A DNA stretch of 64,000 bases from Nocardia sp. CC227C (GTDB lineage: Bacteria > Actinomycetota > Actinomycetes > Mycobacteriales > Mycobacteriaceae). The translations under genes were made by a program, and so were the position numbers. The stretch spans positions 372,001 through 436,000 of the forward strand of contig NZ_JASITE010000005.1 of NCBI RefSeq assembly GCF_030767025.1. Direction: 5' to 3'. The notes under the pieces were generated by a model. It was not told the DNA's origin, did not search any database, and was given only the letters and a program-made list of their open reading frames with translations. This document shows, in pieces, positions 44,534 through 53,162 of this stretch (its first letter is position 1; each line of letters starts with the position of its first letter).

Positions 44534-45418
44534 TCACACCGGCACCTCGGCGGTCTCCTGGGTTCGGCCGCGGCGGCGAGTGCCGATGGTGCGGGTGATG
44601 ATGCCGCGGGTGGGGGCGAAGAGGTAGGCCAGGGTGAAGGCGATGCCCTGGACCACGACGACCATGCCTCCGGGGGCGGTGTCCACGTGGTAGCTGATGT
44701 AGAGACCGGCGACCGAGCACACCACCGAGATGGTGGGGGCGATGAGCAGCATGTGGCCGAAGCGGTCGGTCAGCAGGTACGCGGTCGCGCCCGGGATGAT
44801 GAGCATGGCCACCACCAGGATGACGCCGACCGCTTGCAGGGCGAGGACCGCGGTCAGGGCGAGCAGGGCCAGGAGGGCGGCGCCGAGCAGGCGGGGGCGC
44901 AGGCCGATGGCGTGTGCGTGGGTGGGGTCGAAGGCGTAGAGGGTGAAGTCGCGGCGTTTGAGCACCAGGGCGGCCATGACGATGGCGGCGAGGATCGCGA
45001 TCTGGATCAGTTCCGAGCGGCCCACGCCGAGCAGGTTGCCGAAGATGATGTGGTTGAGGTCGGTATTGCTGGGGGTCACCGACACCAGGACCAGGCCGAG
45101 GGCGAACAGCGTGGTGAAGACGATGCCGATGGCGGCGTCCTCCTTCACCCGGCTGGTATCGCGCACCACGCCGATCAGGGCGACCGCCAGGAAACCGAAG
45201 AACACCGCGCCCACCGCGAACGGCGCGCCGACGATGTAGGCCAGCACCACGCCCGGCAGCACCGCGTGCGCGACCGCGTCGCCCATGAGCGACCAGCCGA
45301 CCAGCACCAGCCAGCAGGACAGCGTCGCGCACACCACGGCGGTGATCACCGTGGTGGCCAGGGCGCGCACCATGAACTCGTAGCGCAGCGGATCGACGAA
45401 CAGTTCGGTGAGTGTCAT
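44534..45418 (-). CDS. mntC: Manganese-type ABC transporter permease
   Basis: The 294-aa ABC-3-family permease has eight or nine membrane helices (LATTVITAVVCATLSCWLVL at the start; GVILVVAMLIIPGATAYLLT late) and the conserved LSCWLVLVGWSLMGDAVAHA block of metal permeases. It is the last gene of the mnt-like operon. I use ATG 45418; the frame also opens at TTG 45424 overlapping the ATPase stop. Confidence 0.88.
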   Translation of the reverse strand: MTLTELFVDPLRYEFMVRALATTVITAVVCATLSCWLVLVGWSLMGDAVAHAVLPGVVLAYIVGAPFAVGAVFFGFLAVALIGVVRDTSRVKEDAAIGIVFTTLFALGLVLVSVTPSNTDLNHIIFGNLLGVGRSELIQIAILAAIVMAALVLKRRDFTLYAFDPTHAHAIGLRPRLLGAALLALLALTAVLALQAVGVILVVAMLIIPGATAYLLTDRFGHMLLIAPTISVVCSVAGLYISYHVDTAPGGMVVVVQGIAFTLAYLFAPTRGIITRTIGTRRRGRTQETAEVPV

Positions 45419-45420
45419 GG

Positions 45421-46185
45421 TCAACTCGCCTGCGCCAGTACACCGCTGTCGGAGACATCCATACCGAATGCCAGCGCCAGCTTTTCGGGCCGCAGCACCT
45501 CGTTCGGGTCGCCGTGCGCCAGCACCCGACGCATGAGCAGCACCGCTTCGTCCGCCAGTGCGGGCAGCGCGTGCAGATCATGGGTGGACACCAGGACGGT
45601 GGCGCCCTCGTCGGCCAGTTCCCGCAGCAGCGCCGAGATGGTGGCCTCGGAACGCTTGTCCACCCCCGCGAACGGTTCGTCCAGCAGCAGAATGGTTGCG
45701 CCCTGGGCGATTCCGCGTGCGACGAAGGCCCGCTTGCGCTGTCCGCCGGAGAGCTGGCCGATCTGCCGGTCGGCCAACTCGGTGAGTTCCACCCGCTCCA
45801 GCGCGTGCGCGACCGCCTCGCGGTCGGCGCGGCGCGGCCGACGGCTGAATCCCATCCGGCCGTACCGCCCGGTCATCACCACATCACGCACCGACAGCGG
45901 GAAATTCCAGTCCACGTCCTCGCTCTGCGGCACATAGCCCAGGGCGCCGGAGCGGCGCGCGGTCGCGGGTGCGCCGCCGTTCACGCGCACCGTGCCCCGA
46001 TCCGGCTGCACCAGGCCCATAATGGCCTTGAACAGCGTCGACTTGCCGGAGCCGTTCATGCCGATCAGCCCGCAGACCCGCCCGGGCCGCAGGGTGAGGC
46101 CGACCCCGTCCAGCGCCAGCACTTCACCGTAATGGACTGCGACATCGTCGATTTCGATGGCCGGTGTCTCGATGGCGCGAGTCAT
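45421..46185 (-). CDS. mntB: Manganese-type ABC transporter ATPase
   Basis: The 254-aa protein has Walker A GMNGSGKST with Lys48, the Q-loop area GYVPQSEDVDWNFPLSVRDV typical of MntB/ZnuC-type ATPases, signature LSGGQRKR and Walker B ILLLDEPFAGVD. ATG 46185 overlaps the binding-protein stop by ATGA; a longer frame to 46815 is antisense-like and rejected. Confidence 0.9.
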   Translation of the reverse strand: MTRAIETPAIEIDDVAVHYGEVLALDGVGLTLRPGRVCGLIGMNGSGKSTLFKAIMGLVQPDRGTVRVNGGAPATARRSGALGYVPQSEDVDWNFPLSVRDVVMTGRYGRMGFSRRPRRADREAVAHALERVELTELADRQIGQLSGGQRKRAFVARGIAQGATILLLDEPFAGVDKRSEATISALLRELADEGATVLVSTHDLHALPALADEAVLLMRRVLAHGDPNEVLRPEKLALAFGMDVSDSGVLAQAS

Positions 46186-47120
46186 GATCTCGCTCCCCTC
46201 AGCGCGGTGGTGATCGTCCGGACGTCGTGCCGGATGAGGTCCAGGTAGGTGGGGACCGGGCCGTCGGCCTCGGAGAGCGAATCCACGTACAGCGTGCCGC
46301 CGAAACGCGCACCGCTCGCCTCGACCACGCGTCGCATGGGCGCGTCGGAGACGGTCGACTCGCAGAACACCGCCGGAACCCGGTTGGCGCGCACGAACTC
46401 GATGGCCGAGGTGATCTGCTGCGGCGTCGCCTGCTGTTCGGCGTTGACCGGCCAGATGTACTTCTCGGTGAGTCCGGCGTCCCTGGCGAGATAGGAGAAC
46501 GCGCCTTCGCAGGTCACCAGGGCGCGCTCGTTGGCGGGCAGCTCCGCGAGGGTGCCGGTCAGCTCGTCGTGCACCTGTTGCAGCTGCGCCTGATACGCCG
46601 CGCCATTGGCCTGGAAGTCGGCCGCGTGCTCCGGGTCCAGGTCGGAGAACGCGCGAACCATGTTGTCCACGTAGATTTTCACGTTCAGCGGTGACATCCA
46701 CGCGTGCGGGTTGGGCTTGCCCGCGTAGGCGTCCTCCCCGATGGGGATGGGCGTGACCCCCTCGGTGACCACGATGTGCTCGACATCGAGATCGGCGACG
46801 AACTGCGCGAACCACGCTTCCAGGTTCAATCCGTTGTCGAGGATGAGGTCCGCGGTCGACGCGGTGCGGATATCACCCGGAGTCGGCTCGTAGCCGTGGA
46901 TCTCCGCGCCGACCTTGGTGATCGACTCGACGGTGAGGTGGTCCCCGGCCACATTGCGGGCGATATCGGCGAGCACGGTGAACGTGGTCAGCACCACCGG
47001 CTTCCCGTCCCGGTCGGCGGGGCTGCCGCAGGCGCTCACGGCCACCATGGCGACGGCGAGCAGTGCCAGGGCGAACGCGCGGAAAAGCGAACGATGCAAC
47101 GGGTGGAGCAAAACCTTCAC
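46182..47120 (-). CDS. mntA: Manganese/iron-binding lipoprotein of ABC transporter (PsaA/MntA-like)
   Basis: This 312-aa cluster A-I binding protein has lipobox VSAC (Cys31). Expected metal ligands are His75 (EIHGYEP), His139 (NPHAWMSP), Glu205 (CEGAFSY) and Asp280 (YVDSL). Glu at the third position is the pattern of Mn/Fe-type proteins such as PsaA; zinc-type proteins have His there. It delivers metal to the permease encoded two genes downstream. A DtxR/MntR-type box lies just upstream. Confidence 0.9.
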   Translation of the reverse strand: MKVLLHPLHRSLFRAFALALLAVAMVAVSACGSPADRDGKPVVLTTFTVLADIARNVAGDHLTVESITKVGAEIHGYEPTPGDIRTASTADLILDNGLNLEAWFAQFVADLDVEHIVVTEGVTPIPIGEDAYAGKPNPHAWMSPLNVKIYVDNMVRAFSDLDPEHAADFQANGAAYQAQLQQVHDELTGTLAELPANERALVTCEGAFSYLARDAGLTEKYIWPVNAEQQATPQQITSAIEFVRANRVPAVFCESTVSDAPMRRVVEASGARFGGTLYVDSLSEADGPVPTYLDLIRHDVRTITTALRGARS

Positions 47121-47131
47121 CTGTCGAATCG

Positions 47132-47150
47132 TAAAGTTCGGCTTACCTAA
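47132..47150 (-). promoter_or_regulatory. DtxR-family (MntR or IdeR) box of the manganese transporter operon
   Basis: On the minus strand the site reads TTAGGTAAGCCGAACTTTA, matching about 15 of 19 iron-box positions. It is 12 bp upstream of the binding-protein ATG. Given the operon, MntR control is likely, but the site also fits IdeR. Confidence 0.65.
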
Positions 47151-47193
47151 ATTTCAAGTCCAGAGTTCCAAAGAAACCGTAACGACCGGTAGG

Positions 47194-48675
47194 TCATGCT
47201 GGTGGCGGCTCCGGACGACTCGGCCGCACCACCACCGCACCGGGCCGGGCGGAGGTGGTGGCGGCGGTCGCCCGGATGCGGGCCCAGCGGCGGCGAATCG
47301 CCTCCTTGGTGTCCGGCCGCAGGCGATACACCAGCAGCATGCCCGCCGAACAGCCCGCGGTGATCGCCAGCGCGACCACGCCGGGCGCGAGCGCACGCAC
47401 CGGCTCGGTCGGGCGATACCAGCCCGGCGAATAGGCGACTCGTTCGAAATCCCTGCCCCACAACGCAACCGCCGCCGACGGCACGAACAGCACGGCGATG
47501 CACAGCGGCGGCACCGTGGGGAACAGCGGTGTCGCCGCGCCGAGGCAGTAGCCACCCACGAACGCCACCGCGATCCCGCCCACGACGGCCGGCACCTGAC
47601 CGTGCACCCCGGCGGCGACCGCCAGCACCGCGGCCACGGCCAGCACCGCCGTGAGCGCCGCCGCCACCAGCGGCAGCCCGCGGCGGTAGCCGACGTACAG
47701 GCCGAGCCCGATGGCGGCGACGAACAGCGGCACCGCCCAGTCCGGACGCGGCACGGTGACCGGGGTGCTCCCGGCCGCGGCGAATGCGACCATGAGCAGC
47801 AACAGCAGGCCGTCGCGGCCGGGCAGGAACAGCGCGGCGACGGTGGCCGCCACCACGATGAGCAGCACGCCGACGGTCAGCACGGACAGGTCGCGGCCGT
47901 CGCGCGCGAACCATTCCGAGGTCAGCAGGATGGTGGGAAAGATGATGCCCGCGGCCAGAATCGAACGCAGCGGCACCACATCGACCAGTCGTCGCACCGT
48001 CACCGGTTGCCGCCGGTGCTCGAAGGCGCACACTCCGGCCGCGACGACGAGCACCGCCGACAGCCCCACCGACGGCGCGTCCAGCAGCAGCCGATCCACC
48101 GGCGCGGGCGATTCGCCGGGAGCGGGCGCGGGCGTGAAGTCGCCCAGCAGAATGCCCGCCATGGCGCCGAACAGGAATCCGCTCGCGGTGGCTCTGCGCG
48201 GCCAGGCCAGTGTGCCGACGACGCCCATCAGCACACCGGCCAGGGCCGAATCGATGTAGGTGAGCGTCGCCTCCGCCGCAATGGCGCTACTCCACAGCAA
48301 CTGGTCGATCAACAGGGCGATACCGGTCAGCGTGATGGTGGCCCAGGCAATGGCGGTACTCATCATCAGGGCGAACACCGCCGCGAGAATGGTCACGAAG
48401 GCCGCCGTCATGGTGGCCCGCGGCACCTGGAAGACAGCCAGGTCTATCGAGGCCACCGAGTGCGCGGACGGGTCTTCGAAGGGGTCGATCGGCACCATGA
48501 CGGTAAGCCCGGCGAGGGCGGCCGTCAGGCACACCGTTCCGGCTTCGAATCCCGCGCGCAGGCGCCGCACACCCACAACAATGACCCAATCCAGACGGTT
48601 CGGCAATGACCCGGCGACCTGCGGTGTGGCGGTTTGCCCCGCGCCCTCGGGCACTCGGCCAGCGACCCTGATCAC
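47194..48675 (-). CDS. Polytopic membrane protein (FUSC-like), function unknown
   Basis: The 493-aa protein has roughly ten to twelve membrane segments in two groups: about residues 40-150 (LTAALAGLTVMVP, AFVTILAAVFALMMSTAIAW) and 220-450 (ILAAGIIFPTILLT, LLLLLMVAFAAAGS). An acidic or Pro-rich loop lies between and an Arg-rich cytosolic tail follows. The two-block layout resembles FUSC/aromatic-acid-exporter-like proteins, but no diagnostic motif is seen. I start it at GTG 48675; the open frame further upstream (to 49350) runs antisense through the neighbouring gene. Confidence 0.65.
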   Translation of the reverse strand: MIRVAGRVPEGAGQTATPQVAGSLPNRLDWVIVVGVRRLRAGFEAGTVCLTAALAGLTVMVPIDPFEDPSAHSVASIDLAVFQVPRATMTAAFVTILAAVFALMMSTAIAWATITLTGIALLIDQLLWSSAIAAEATLTYIDSALAGVLMGVVGTLAWPRRATASGFLFGAMAGILLGDFTPAPAPGESPAPVDRLLLDAPSVGLSAVLVVAAGVCAFEHRRQPVTVRRLVDVVPLRSILAAGIIFPTILLTSEWFARDGRDLSVLTVGVLLIVVAATVAALFLPGRDGLLLLLMVAFAAAGSTPVTVPRPDWAVPLFVAAIGLGLYVGYRRGLPLVAAALTAVLAVAAVLAVAAGVHGQVPAVVGGIAVAFVGGYCLGAATPLFPTVPPLCIAVLFVPSAAVALWGRDFERVAYSPGWYRPTEPVRALAPGVVALAITAGCSAGMLLVYRLRPDTKEAIRRRWARIRATAATTSARPGAVVVRPSRPEPPPA

Positions 48676-48719
48676 CTCGCGCGATCCCGGCGACCTGGAC
48701 GACTTCACCGCGGCCGTCC

Positions 48720-49454
48720 TCACCGACCTGGGTGGCCGACCTCGCTCCGGTCCGGCCGCCGGACGGTCCACGGCCAGGTCATCAGGGCCCACACCGTGAC
48801 CAGGATGGCGGCGACGGTGGCCAGGTACCAGGGCCACGGGCCGAGTACGTCGAGCAGTGACGGGGTGCTGGGTTTGTCGTTGACGAAGCCGTAATTGGCG
48901 TCGACGAGCGAGTTGACCGTGTAGGTGACCGCGACCCAGGCCAGCGTGGCCAGCACCGCGAAGCGGTAGCTGCCCCAGTCGGGGCGCATCCCGATTCCCC
49001 AGGTCAGGTAGATGGCCGCCCAGACAACGGCCAGATGGATGACCCAGAAGGCGATGAATTCGGCGGACGGGAAATCGCGACTCTCCAGCGCCGGGGAAAT
49101 GAGCGCCTGGGTGCTCAGCGTGAGACACCAGTAGTAGGTGAGCGCGTAGGCCCAGCGGGCGTGCGACCACAGGGCGTATCCGGCGACGAGGGTGGCGAGG
49201 TCGGTCAGGCGCAGCGGTATCGAGTGGTCGGCGGTGAACGGGATCATGGCGACGAGATAGATCACCGCGTACGACAGCAGCGTCGCCGCACCGAACGCCC
49301 GGGTGAAAAGCCTTGCCGCCCGGTCGTTCCGGTGCGCGCGTCCGATCCACACCACCGCGACCGCGCCCACCGCGAAGACGGCCAGCACGATCCAGTGCGA
49401 CAGTCCGTAGGCCGAGAACTCCGACCGCGCCGCCACCAGCTCCACAGTCGACAC
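48720..49454 (-). CDS. TIGR02206/YwaF-family membrane protein
   Basis: The 244-aa protein has about seven membrane helices, including HWIVLAVFAVGAVAVVWIG, AYALTYYWCLTLSTQAL and WPWYLATVAAILVTVWAL. SIPLRLTDLATLVAGYAL and NYGFVNDKPSTPSLLDVLGP are typical of the YwaF family, whose function is unknown. GTG 49454 is the chosen start; ATG 49484 would add 10 residues. Confidence 0.75.
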   Translation of the reverse strand: MSTVELVAARSEFSAYGLSHWIVLAVFAVGAVAVVWIGRAHRNDRAARLFTRAFGAATLLSYAVIYLVAMIPFTADHSIPLRLTDLATLVAGYALWSHARWAYALTYYWCLTLSTQALISPALESRDFPSAEFIAFWVIHLAVVWAAIYLTWGIGMRPDWGSYRFAVLATLAWVAVTYTVNSLVDANYGFVNDKPSTPSLLDVLGPWPWYLATVAAILVTVWALMTWPWTVRRPDRSEVGHPGR

Positions 49455-49508
49455 TCTACGGAGGATGGGCCGCGGCGGCGGCCGCATCGCGTCGCCTAGG
49501 GTTTTCCC

Positions 49509-50114
49509 ATGTTCGTGAAGCTGTGCGGCCTGCGTACCGAGGCCGATGTGGCGACCGCGGTCGCCGTCGGCGCTGACGCGGTGGGGTTCGTGTTCACCGC
49601 CAGCCCCCGGCAGGTTCCGGTCGAGCTGGTGCGACGTCTGCTGCGCGAGGTACCGCCGACGGTGCTGTCCGTCGGCGTCGTGCACGGCATCCCCGCCGGG
49701 GAGGCGGGTGCGCTGGCGCGGGCGGCCGGGGTGGACGCGCTGCAACTGCACGGTGGGTACCCGCGCGCGGCCTTCGACGAACTGTCCGACCTGCGCCTGC
49801 TGCGAGCCACCTCGCTCACCGCCGACACCGATGTGCGCACCGGCGCGTACGGCGAGGAATGGCTGCTGCTCGATTCCCCCGTCGCCGGATCCGGTGAACG
49901 CTGGGATCTCACCGCGCTCTCCGCCGACCGGCCGACCGGCCAATGGCTGCTCGCGGGTGGGCTGACCCCCGACAACGTGGCCGAGGCCACCGCCGTAGCC
50001 CGCCCGTGGGGCGTGGACGTGTCCAGCGGCGTGGAGTCCAGCCGGGGAGTGAAGGACCACGGCCGCATGCGCGATTTCGTGGCCGCGGCCCGCGGTACGG
50101 CCACCGGTCGCTAG
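49509..50114 (+). CDS. trpF: Phosphoribosylanthranilate isomerase
   Basis: This 201-aa TIM-barrel enzyme of tryptophan synthesis has VKLCGLRTEADV with the catalytic Cys, the phosphate-binding LAGGLTPDNV and GVDVSSGVESSRGVKD at the end of the barrel. It converts phosphoribosylanthranilate to CdRP. It stands alone, away from other trp genes. Some actinobacteria use the dual HisA/PriA enzyme instead, so a dedicated trpF is worth noting. Confidence 0.88.
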   Translation: MFVKLCGLRTEADVATAVAVGADAVGFVFTASPRQVPVELVRRLLREVPPTVLSVGVVHGIPAGEAGALARAAGVDALQLHGGYPRAAFDELSDLRLLRATSLTADTDVRTGAYGEEWLLLDSPVAGSGERWDLTALSADRPTGQWLLAGGLTPDNVAEATAVARPWGVDVSSGVESSRGVKDHGRMRDFVAAARGTATGR

Positions 50115-50124
50115 CATCGCCGCC

Positions 50125-50634
50125 GTGCGCGAATCACTGGAACACCTGCGAGCACTGCGAGCCGTCCGGCACTACCGGCCCGACCCGGTTCCCCGGGAGT
50201 CGGTCGAGCGGATCGTGGAGGCGGCGCGGTGGACCGGGTCGGCCCGGAATCGGCAGCCGTGGCGGTTCGTCGCGGTGACCGATCCGGCGTTGCGGGTGGA
50301 GTTGAGCCGGTGTGGGGACTATGCCGTGCATCTGGCGGCGGCTCCGGTGGTGTTGGTGCTGGCGTCGGTGGCGAACGGATTCTCGGACACGCTGTTCGAC
50401 ATGGGGCGGGTGACGCAGTCGGTCTGTCTGGCCGCGCGGGAGCTGGGGTTGGGGTCGTGTCCGACGACTTTCCATCCGGCGGAGAATGTTTCGCGAGTGG
50501 CGGCGCTGCTGGGGCTGCCCGAGGAGTGGCTGCCCCGGCATGCGGTGGCCCTGGGGTATCGGGCGGCGGCGCCGTCACCGTCGGCCATCCCGACCGGCCG
50601 CCTGAGCACCGCCGAGCTGCTGCGCTGGGCCTGA
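50125..50634 (+). CDS. Nitroreductase-family protein
   Basis: This 169-aa flavin-dependent protein of the short nitroreductase fold has RAVRHYRPDPVPRESVERIV, then RWTGSARNRQPWRFVAVTD (FMN site), and the C-terminal block LPRHAVALGYRAAA. It probably reduces quinones, nitro compounds or similar electrophiles with NAD(P)H; substrate unknown. It starts at GTG 50125, 10 bp after trpF. Confidence 0.82.
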   Translation: MRESLEHLRALRAVRHYRPDPVPRESVERIVEAARWTGSARNRQPWRFVAVTDPALRVELSRCGDYAVHLAAAPVVLVLASVANGFSDTLFDMGRVTQSVCLAARELGLGSCPTTFHPAENVSRVAALLGLPEEWLPRHAVALGYRAAAPSPSAIPTGRLSTAELLRWA

Positions 50635-50639
50635 GCGCG

Positions 50640-51377
50640 CTACGCCTTCGCGCGTCCGGCCGCGCGGTCACGCACCCGGTTGAGGGTGAGCCGCCACAGG
50701 GCGGTGGCGACGTCGAGCGGGACGCGCGGGGTGACGACGTGTTTGGACATCTCGAGGCGGGCGCGGCGGAGCAGGGCCGCGGGGGCCTTGTCGGGGTGGC
50801 CGGTGTCGAAGGGCGGCTGCGGATCGTATTCTATGACCAGCTGCGCCATTTCGGCGCGTTCGGTTCCGGCGATCTCACCCACCAGCCAGAGGCCGAGGTC
50901 GATTCCGGCGGAGACCCCGGCGGCGGTGACGATCTTGCCGCTGCGCACCATGCGGTCGTGCGGCCGGGATTCGGCGCCGAAGGCCGCCAGCGCCGGCTGC
51001 GCGGACCAGTGCGTGGTGGCGGGGTGCCCGCGCAGGATGTCGGCCGCCGCCAGCACCAGCGCACCGCTGCACACCGAGGTGGTCCACTGCGTGTTCGGGT
51101 GCACGGCACGCAGCCAGGCGATGAGTCCGCCATTGGCCATGGCCTCGGTGGTGGCCGCCTCCGAGCCCGGCACCAGCACCAGATCGGGTGCGGGCGTCTC
51201 GGCGAAGGTGTGGGTGGCTCCCAGGACGAGTACGCCGCTGTCGGACACGATGGGTCCGACTTCGTTGGAGACGAAACGCAATTCACTGTCGGGCAGCAGG
51301 CGCAGCACCTCGTAGGGGCCGATGGCGTCCAGCACGGTCATGCCCGGATACAGCACGATGGCGATCTGAAATGTCAT
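50640..51377 (-). CDS. DJ-1/PfpI (GATase1-like) family protein
   Basis: The 245-aa protein of the class I glutamine amidotransferase-like fold has nucleophile elbow TSVCSGALVLAAADIL with Cys, and HDRMVRSGKIVTAAGVSAGIDLGLWL. It starts at ATG 51377. Relatives include isonitrile hydratase and the sensor domains of GlxA regulators. A broken GlxA-type regulator gene is directly upstream on the same strand, so the two probably formed a regulator-enzyme pair. Confidence 0.85.
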   Translation of the reverse strand: MTFQIAIVLYPGMTVLDAIGPYEVLRLLPDSELRFVSNEVGPIVSDSGVLVLGATHTFAETPAPDLVLVPGSEAATTEAMANGGLIAWLRAVHPNTQWTTSVCSGALVLAAADILRGHPATTHWSAQPALAAFGAESRPHDRMVRSGKIVTAAGVSAGIDLGLWLVGEIAGTERAEMAQLVIEYDPQPPFDTGHPDKAPAALLRRARLEMSKHVVTPRVPLDVATALWRLTLNRVRDRAAGRAKA

Positions 51378-51391
51378 GGGGGCGTTCTCTT

Positions 51392-51741
51392 TCAGTTGTG
51401 GGCGAAGCGGGCGCGGTATTCGCCGGGGGGTATACCCAAGTGGCGGTGGAAGATCCGGTACAGGGTGTCGGGGCTGCCCAGGCCGACGGTGGCCGCGACC
51501 CGCGACAGCGGTTGGTCGGTGGTTTCCAGCAGTCGCCGGGCCGCGCCGATGCGGACCCGCTGGCCGAACGCACCGGCCCGGACCGCGCCGCGGCGATCTC
51601 GACCCGGTACTCCGGACGCGCGCCCATGAGCGCCGCCGAGGAGAACACATCGGCGGGGCCGGCCAGATCCAAGAGCTGGAATCCGTCGAAGACGACGAAC
51701 AGCACCACCCGCATGCCATCAGCCTCGCGCGTCGCCGCCAT
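51392..51741 (-). pseudogene. GlxA/AraC-family regulator with internal deletion and frameshift
   Basis: The start (ATG 51741 or 51714) reads MRVVLFVVFDGFQLLDLAGP, ADVFSSAALMGARPEYRVEI, an intact N-terminal DJ-1-like section of about 45 residues. From about 51570 a different frame reads FGQRVRIGAARRLLETTDQP, LSRVAATVGLGSPDTLYRIF, HRHLGIPPGEYRARFAHN and a stop at 51392, the AraC DNA-binding C-terminus. About 150-200 residues between them are missing. The gene is therefore a deletion pseudogene. Confidence 0.82.
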
Positions 51742-51850
51742 GGCGTCAACGACACGACTATGGCAGATCCAGCCATACCGCGGATCGGACGGGCGTGGTC
51801 AGCACACGTCAGGCCCGCAGCCCCGCACGGTCGGCAGCCGCGGCGGGCAC

Positions 51851-51914
51851 GACGCCGCTGATTCAGGACGCCGCCGATTCACGACGCCGCCGATTCACGA
51901 CGCCGCGGACTCGC
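51851..51914. repeat. 16-bp imperfect tandem repeat at the end of the oxidoreductase gene
   Basis: Four units of the GACGCCGCCGATTCAC type lie at 51851-51866, 51867-51882, 51883-51898 and 51899-51914. The fourth is the most diverged and includes the oxidoreductase stop region (ESAAS then stop). The array probably arose by duplication of the gene end. Confidence 0.75.
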
Positions 51915-52932
51915 GGGCCCGTTCCAGGACGCGCAGCGTCGCCACGGCATCACGCGGATCCACCGGAACCGGAGCGCCGTCGATGACCGCGGCGGCCATA
52001 CCGCGATAGAAGGCGGGGTAGTCGCCCGGCTCGCTGGCGATCCGGTGCACATCCCCATCGGTGCCGAACCAGCCCTGATGCTCGGCATCGACTGTCCCCC
52101 ATGGCTTTCCGTCATCGGGACGACGGCCGTCGCGCAGCGCACGCTCCTGCGGGTCGAGACCGTGGCTGACGTAGCCGTGCTCGGATCCGAGCACCCGGAA
52201 GCGCGGCCCCAACTGCGCCGCCACGGCGCTCATCCACAGGTGCGAGCGGACGCCGGAGGCATGGGTGAGCGCCACGAACGCATCGTCCTCGGCCCGTACG
52301 CCGGGGCGACGGCTGTCGAGTTCGCAGTACACGTCGGTGACCGGCCCGAACAGGGTGAGCGCCTGGTCGACGAGATGACTGCCCAGGTCGTAGAGAATTC
52401 CCGCGCCTTCCTCGGCGCTGCCCAGCTCGCGCCAGCCGCCCTTGGTCACCGGCCGCCACCGCTCGAACCGGGATTCGAAGCGCCGCACCGCACCCAGCCG
52501 GCCAGCGCCGATGAGCGCTTCGATGGTGCGAAAGTCGCTGTCCCACCGTCGATTCTGAAACACCGACAGGGCCAGCCCGGCTCGCTCGGCGACGGCCACC
52601 ACCTGCTCACCCTCCGCCGCCGTCAGGGCGAACGGCTTGTCGACCACCACCGGCAGTCCCGCCTCCAGCGCCCACACGGCCAGTGGCGCGTGGGTGCGGT
52701 TGGGCGTGGCGATGACCACTAGATCGATGCCCGACGGATCGGCGAACAGCTCCTCCACCGCCGCCAGCACCCGCACCCCCGGATGCTCGCGCCGGGCTTG
52801 TTCGGCCCGCTCGGCCGAGGAGGTGACCACCGCGGCCACCCGCAGCCGCGGATCGGCGGCGATGAGCGGAGCGTGGAACACCGCCCCGGCCAGCCCGTAA
52901 CCGATCACCGCCACACCGAGTTCACCCATCAC
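51895..52932 (-). CDS. Gfo/Idh/MocA-family oxidoreductase
   Basis: The 345-aa NAD(P)-dependent dehydrogenase has N-terminal Rossmann motif VAVIGYGLAGAVFHAPLIAA, the catalytic EKP-like VVDKPFALTAAEGEQV, and a C-terminal substrate domain with DLGSHLVDQALTLFG. These enzymes oxidise or reduce sugars and related polyols. ATG 52932 is followed by a second Met. No pathway partners nearby. Confidence 0.88.
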   Translation of the reverse strand: MMGELGVAVIGYGLAGAVFHAPLIAADPRLRVAAVVTSSAERAEQARREHPGVRVLAAVEELFADPSGIDLVVIATPNRTHAPLAVWALEAGLPVVVDKPFALTAAEGEQVVAVAERAGLALSVFQNRRWDSDFRTIEALIGAGRLGAVRRFESRFERWRPVTKGGWRELGSAEEGAGILYDLGSHLVDQALTLFGPVTDVYCELDSRRPGVRAEDDAFVALTHASGVRSHLWMSAVAAQLGPRFRVLGSEHGYVSHGLDPQERALRDGRRPDDGKPWGTVDAEHQGWFGTDGDVHRIASEPGDYPAFYRGMAAAVIDGAPVPVDPRDAVATLRVLERARESAAS

Positions 52933-53017
52933 GAGCCCCTTCCGCCGACAACCTCACGTTCACGCCACCGTAACCGCCGACGCCCGGCACGCGACGGTTC
53001 GGCCGAGCGGACGCGCT

Positions 53018-53040
53018 CCCGCGCCGCCGCCAGGCGCGGG
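53018..53040 (-). terminator. Possible terminator between MerR and oxidoreductase genes
   Basis: CCCGCGCC (53018-53025) pairs with GGCGCGGG (53033-53040) around a 7-nt loop, 123-145 bp after the MerR stop. There is no T-run, so confidence is limited. Confidence 0.4.
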
Positions 53041-53162
53041 TACCCATGCCGGGCTACTGGTCGACGCGGCGGAGCAGGCATCGACGGCGGTGTCCCGGAA
53101 GCACCCCGACATCGGGAGCCGACCGTGCGGCTTCAGCCCCCGGTCGAGACGGAGCTGTCCGG

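Noticed and set aside
44430..45581. 383-codon minus-strand frame overlapping the manganese permease
   Set aside because: Off-frame reading, Arg/His-rich; the permease frame with membrane helices is the real gene.
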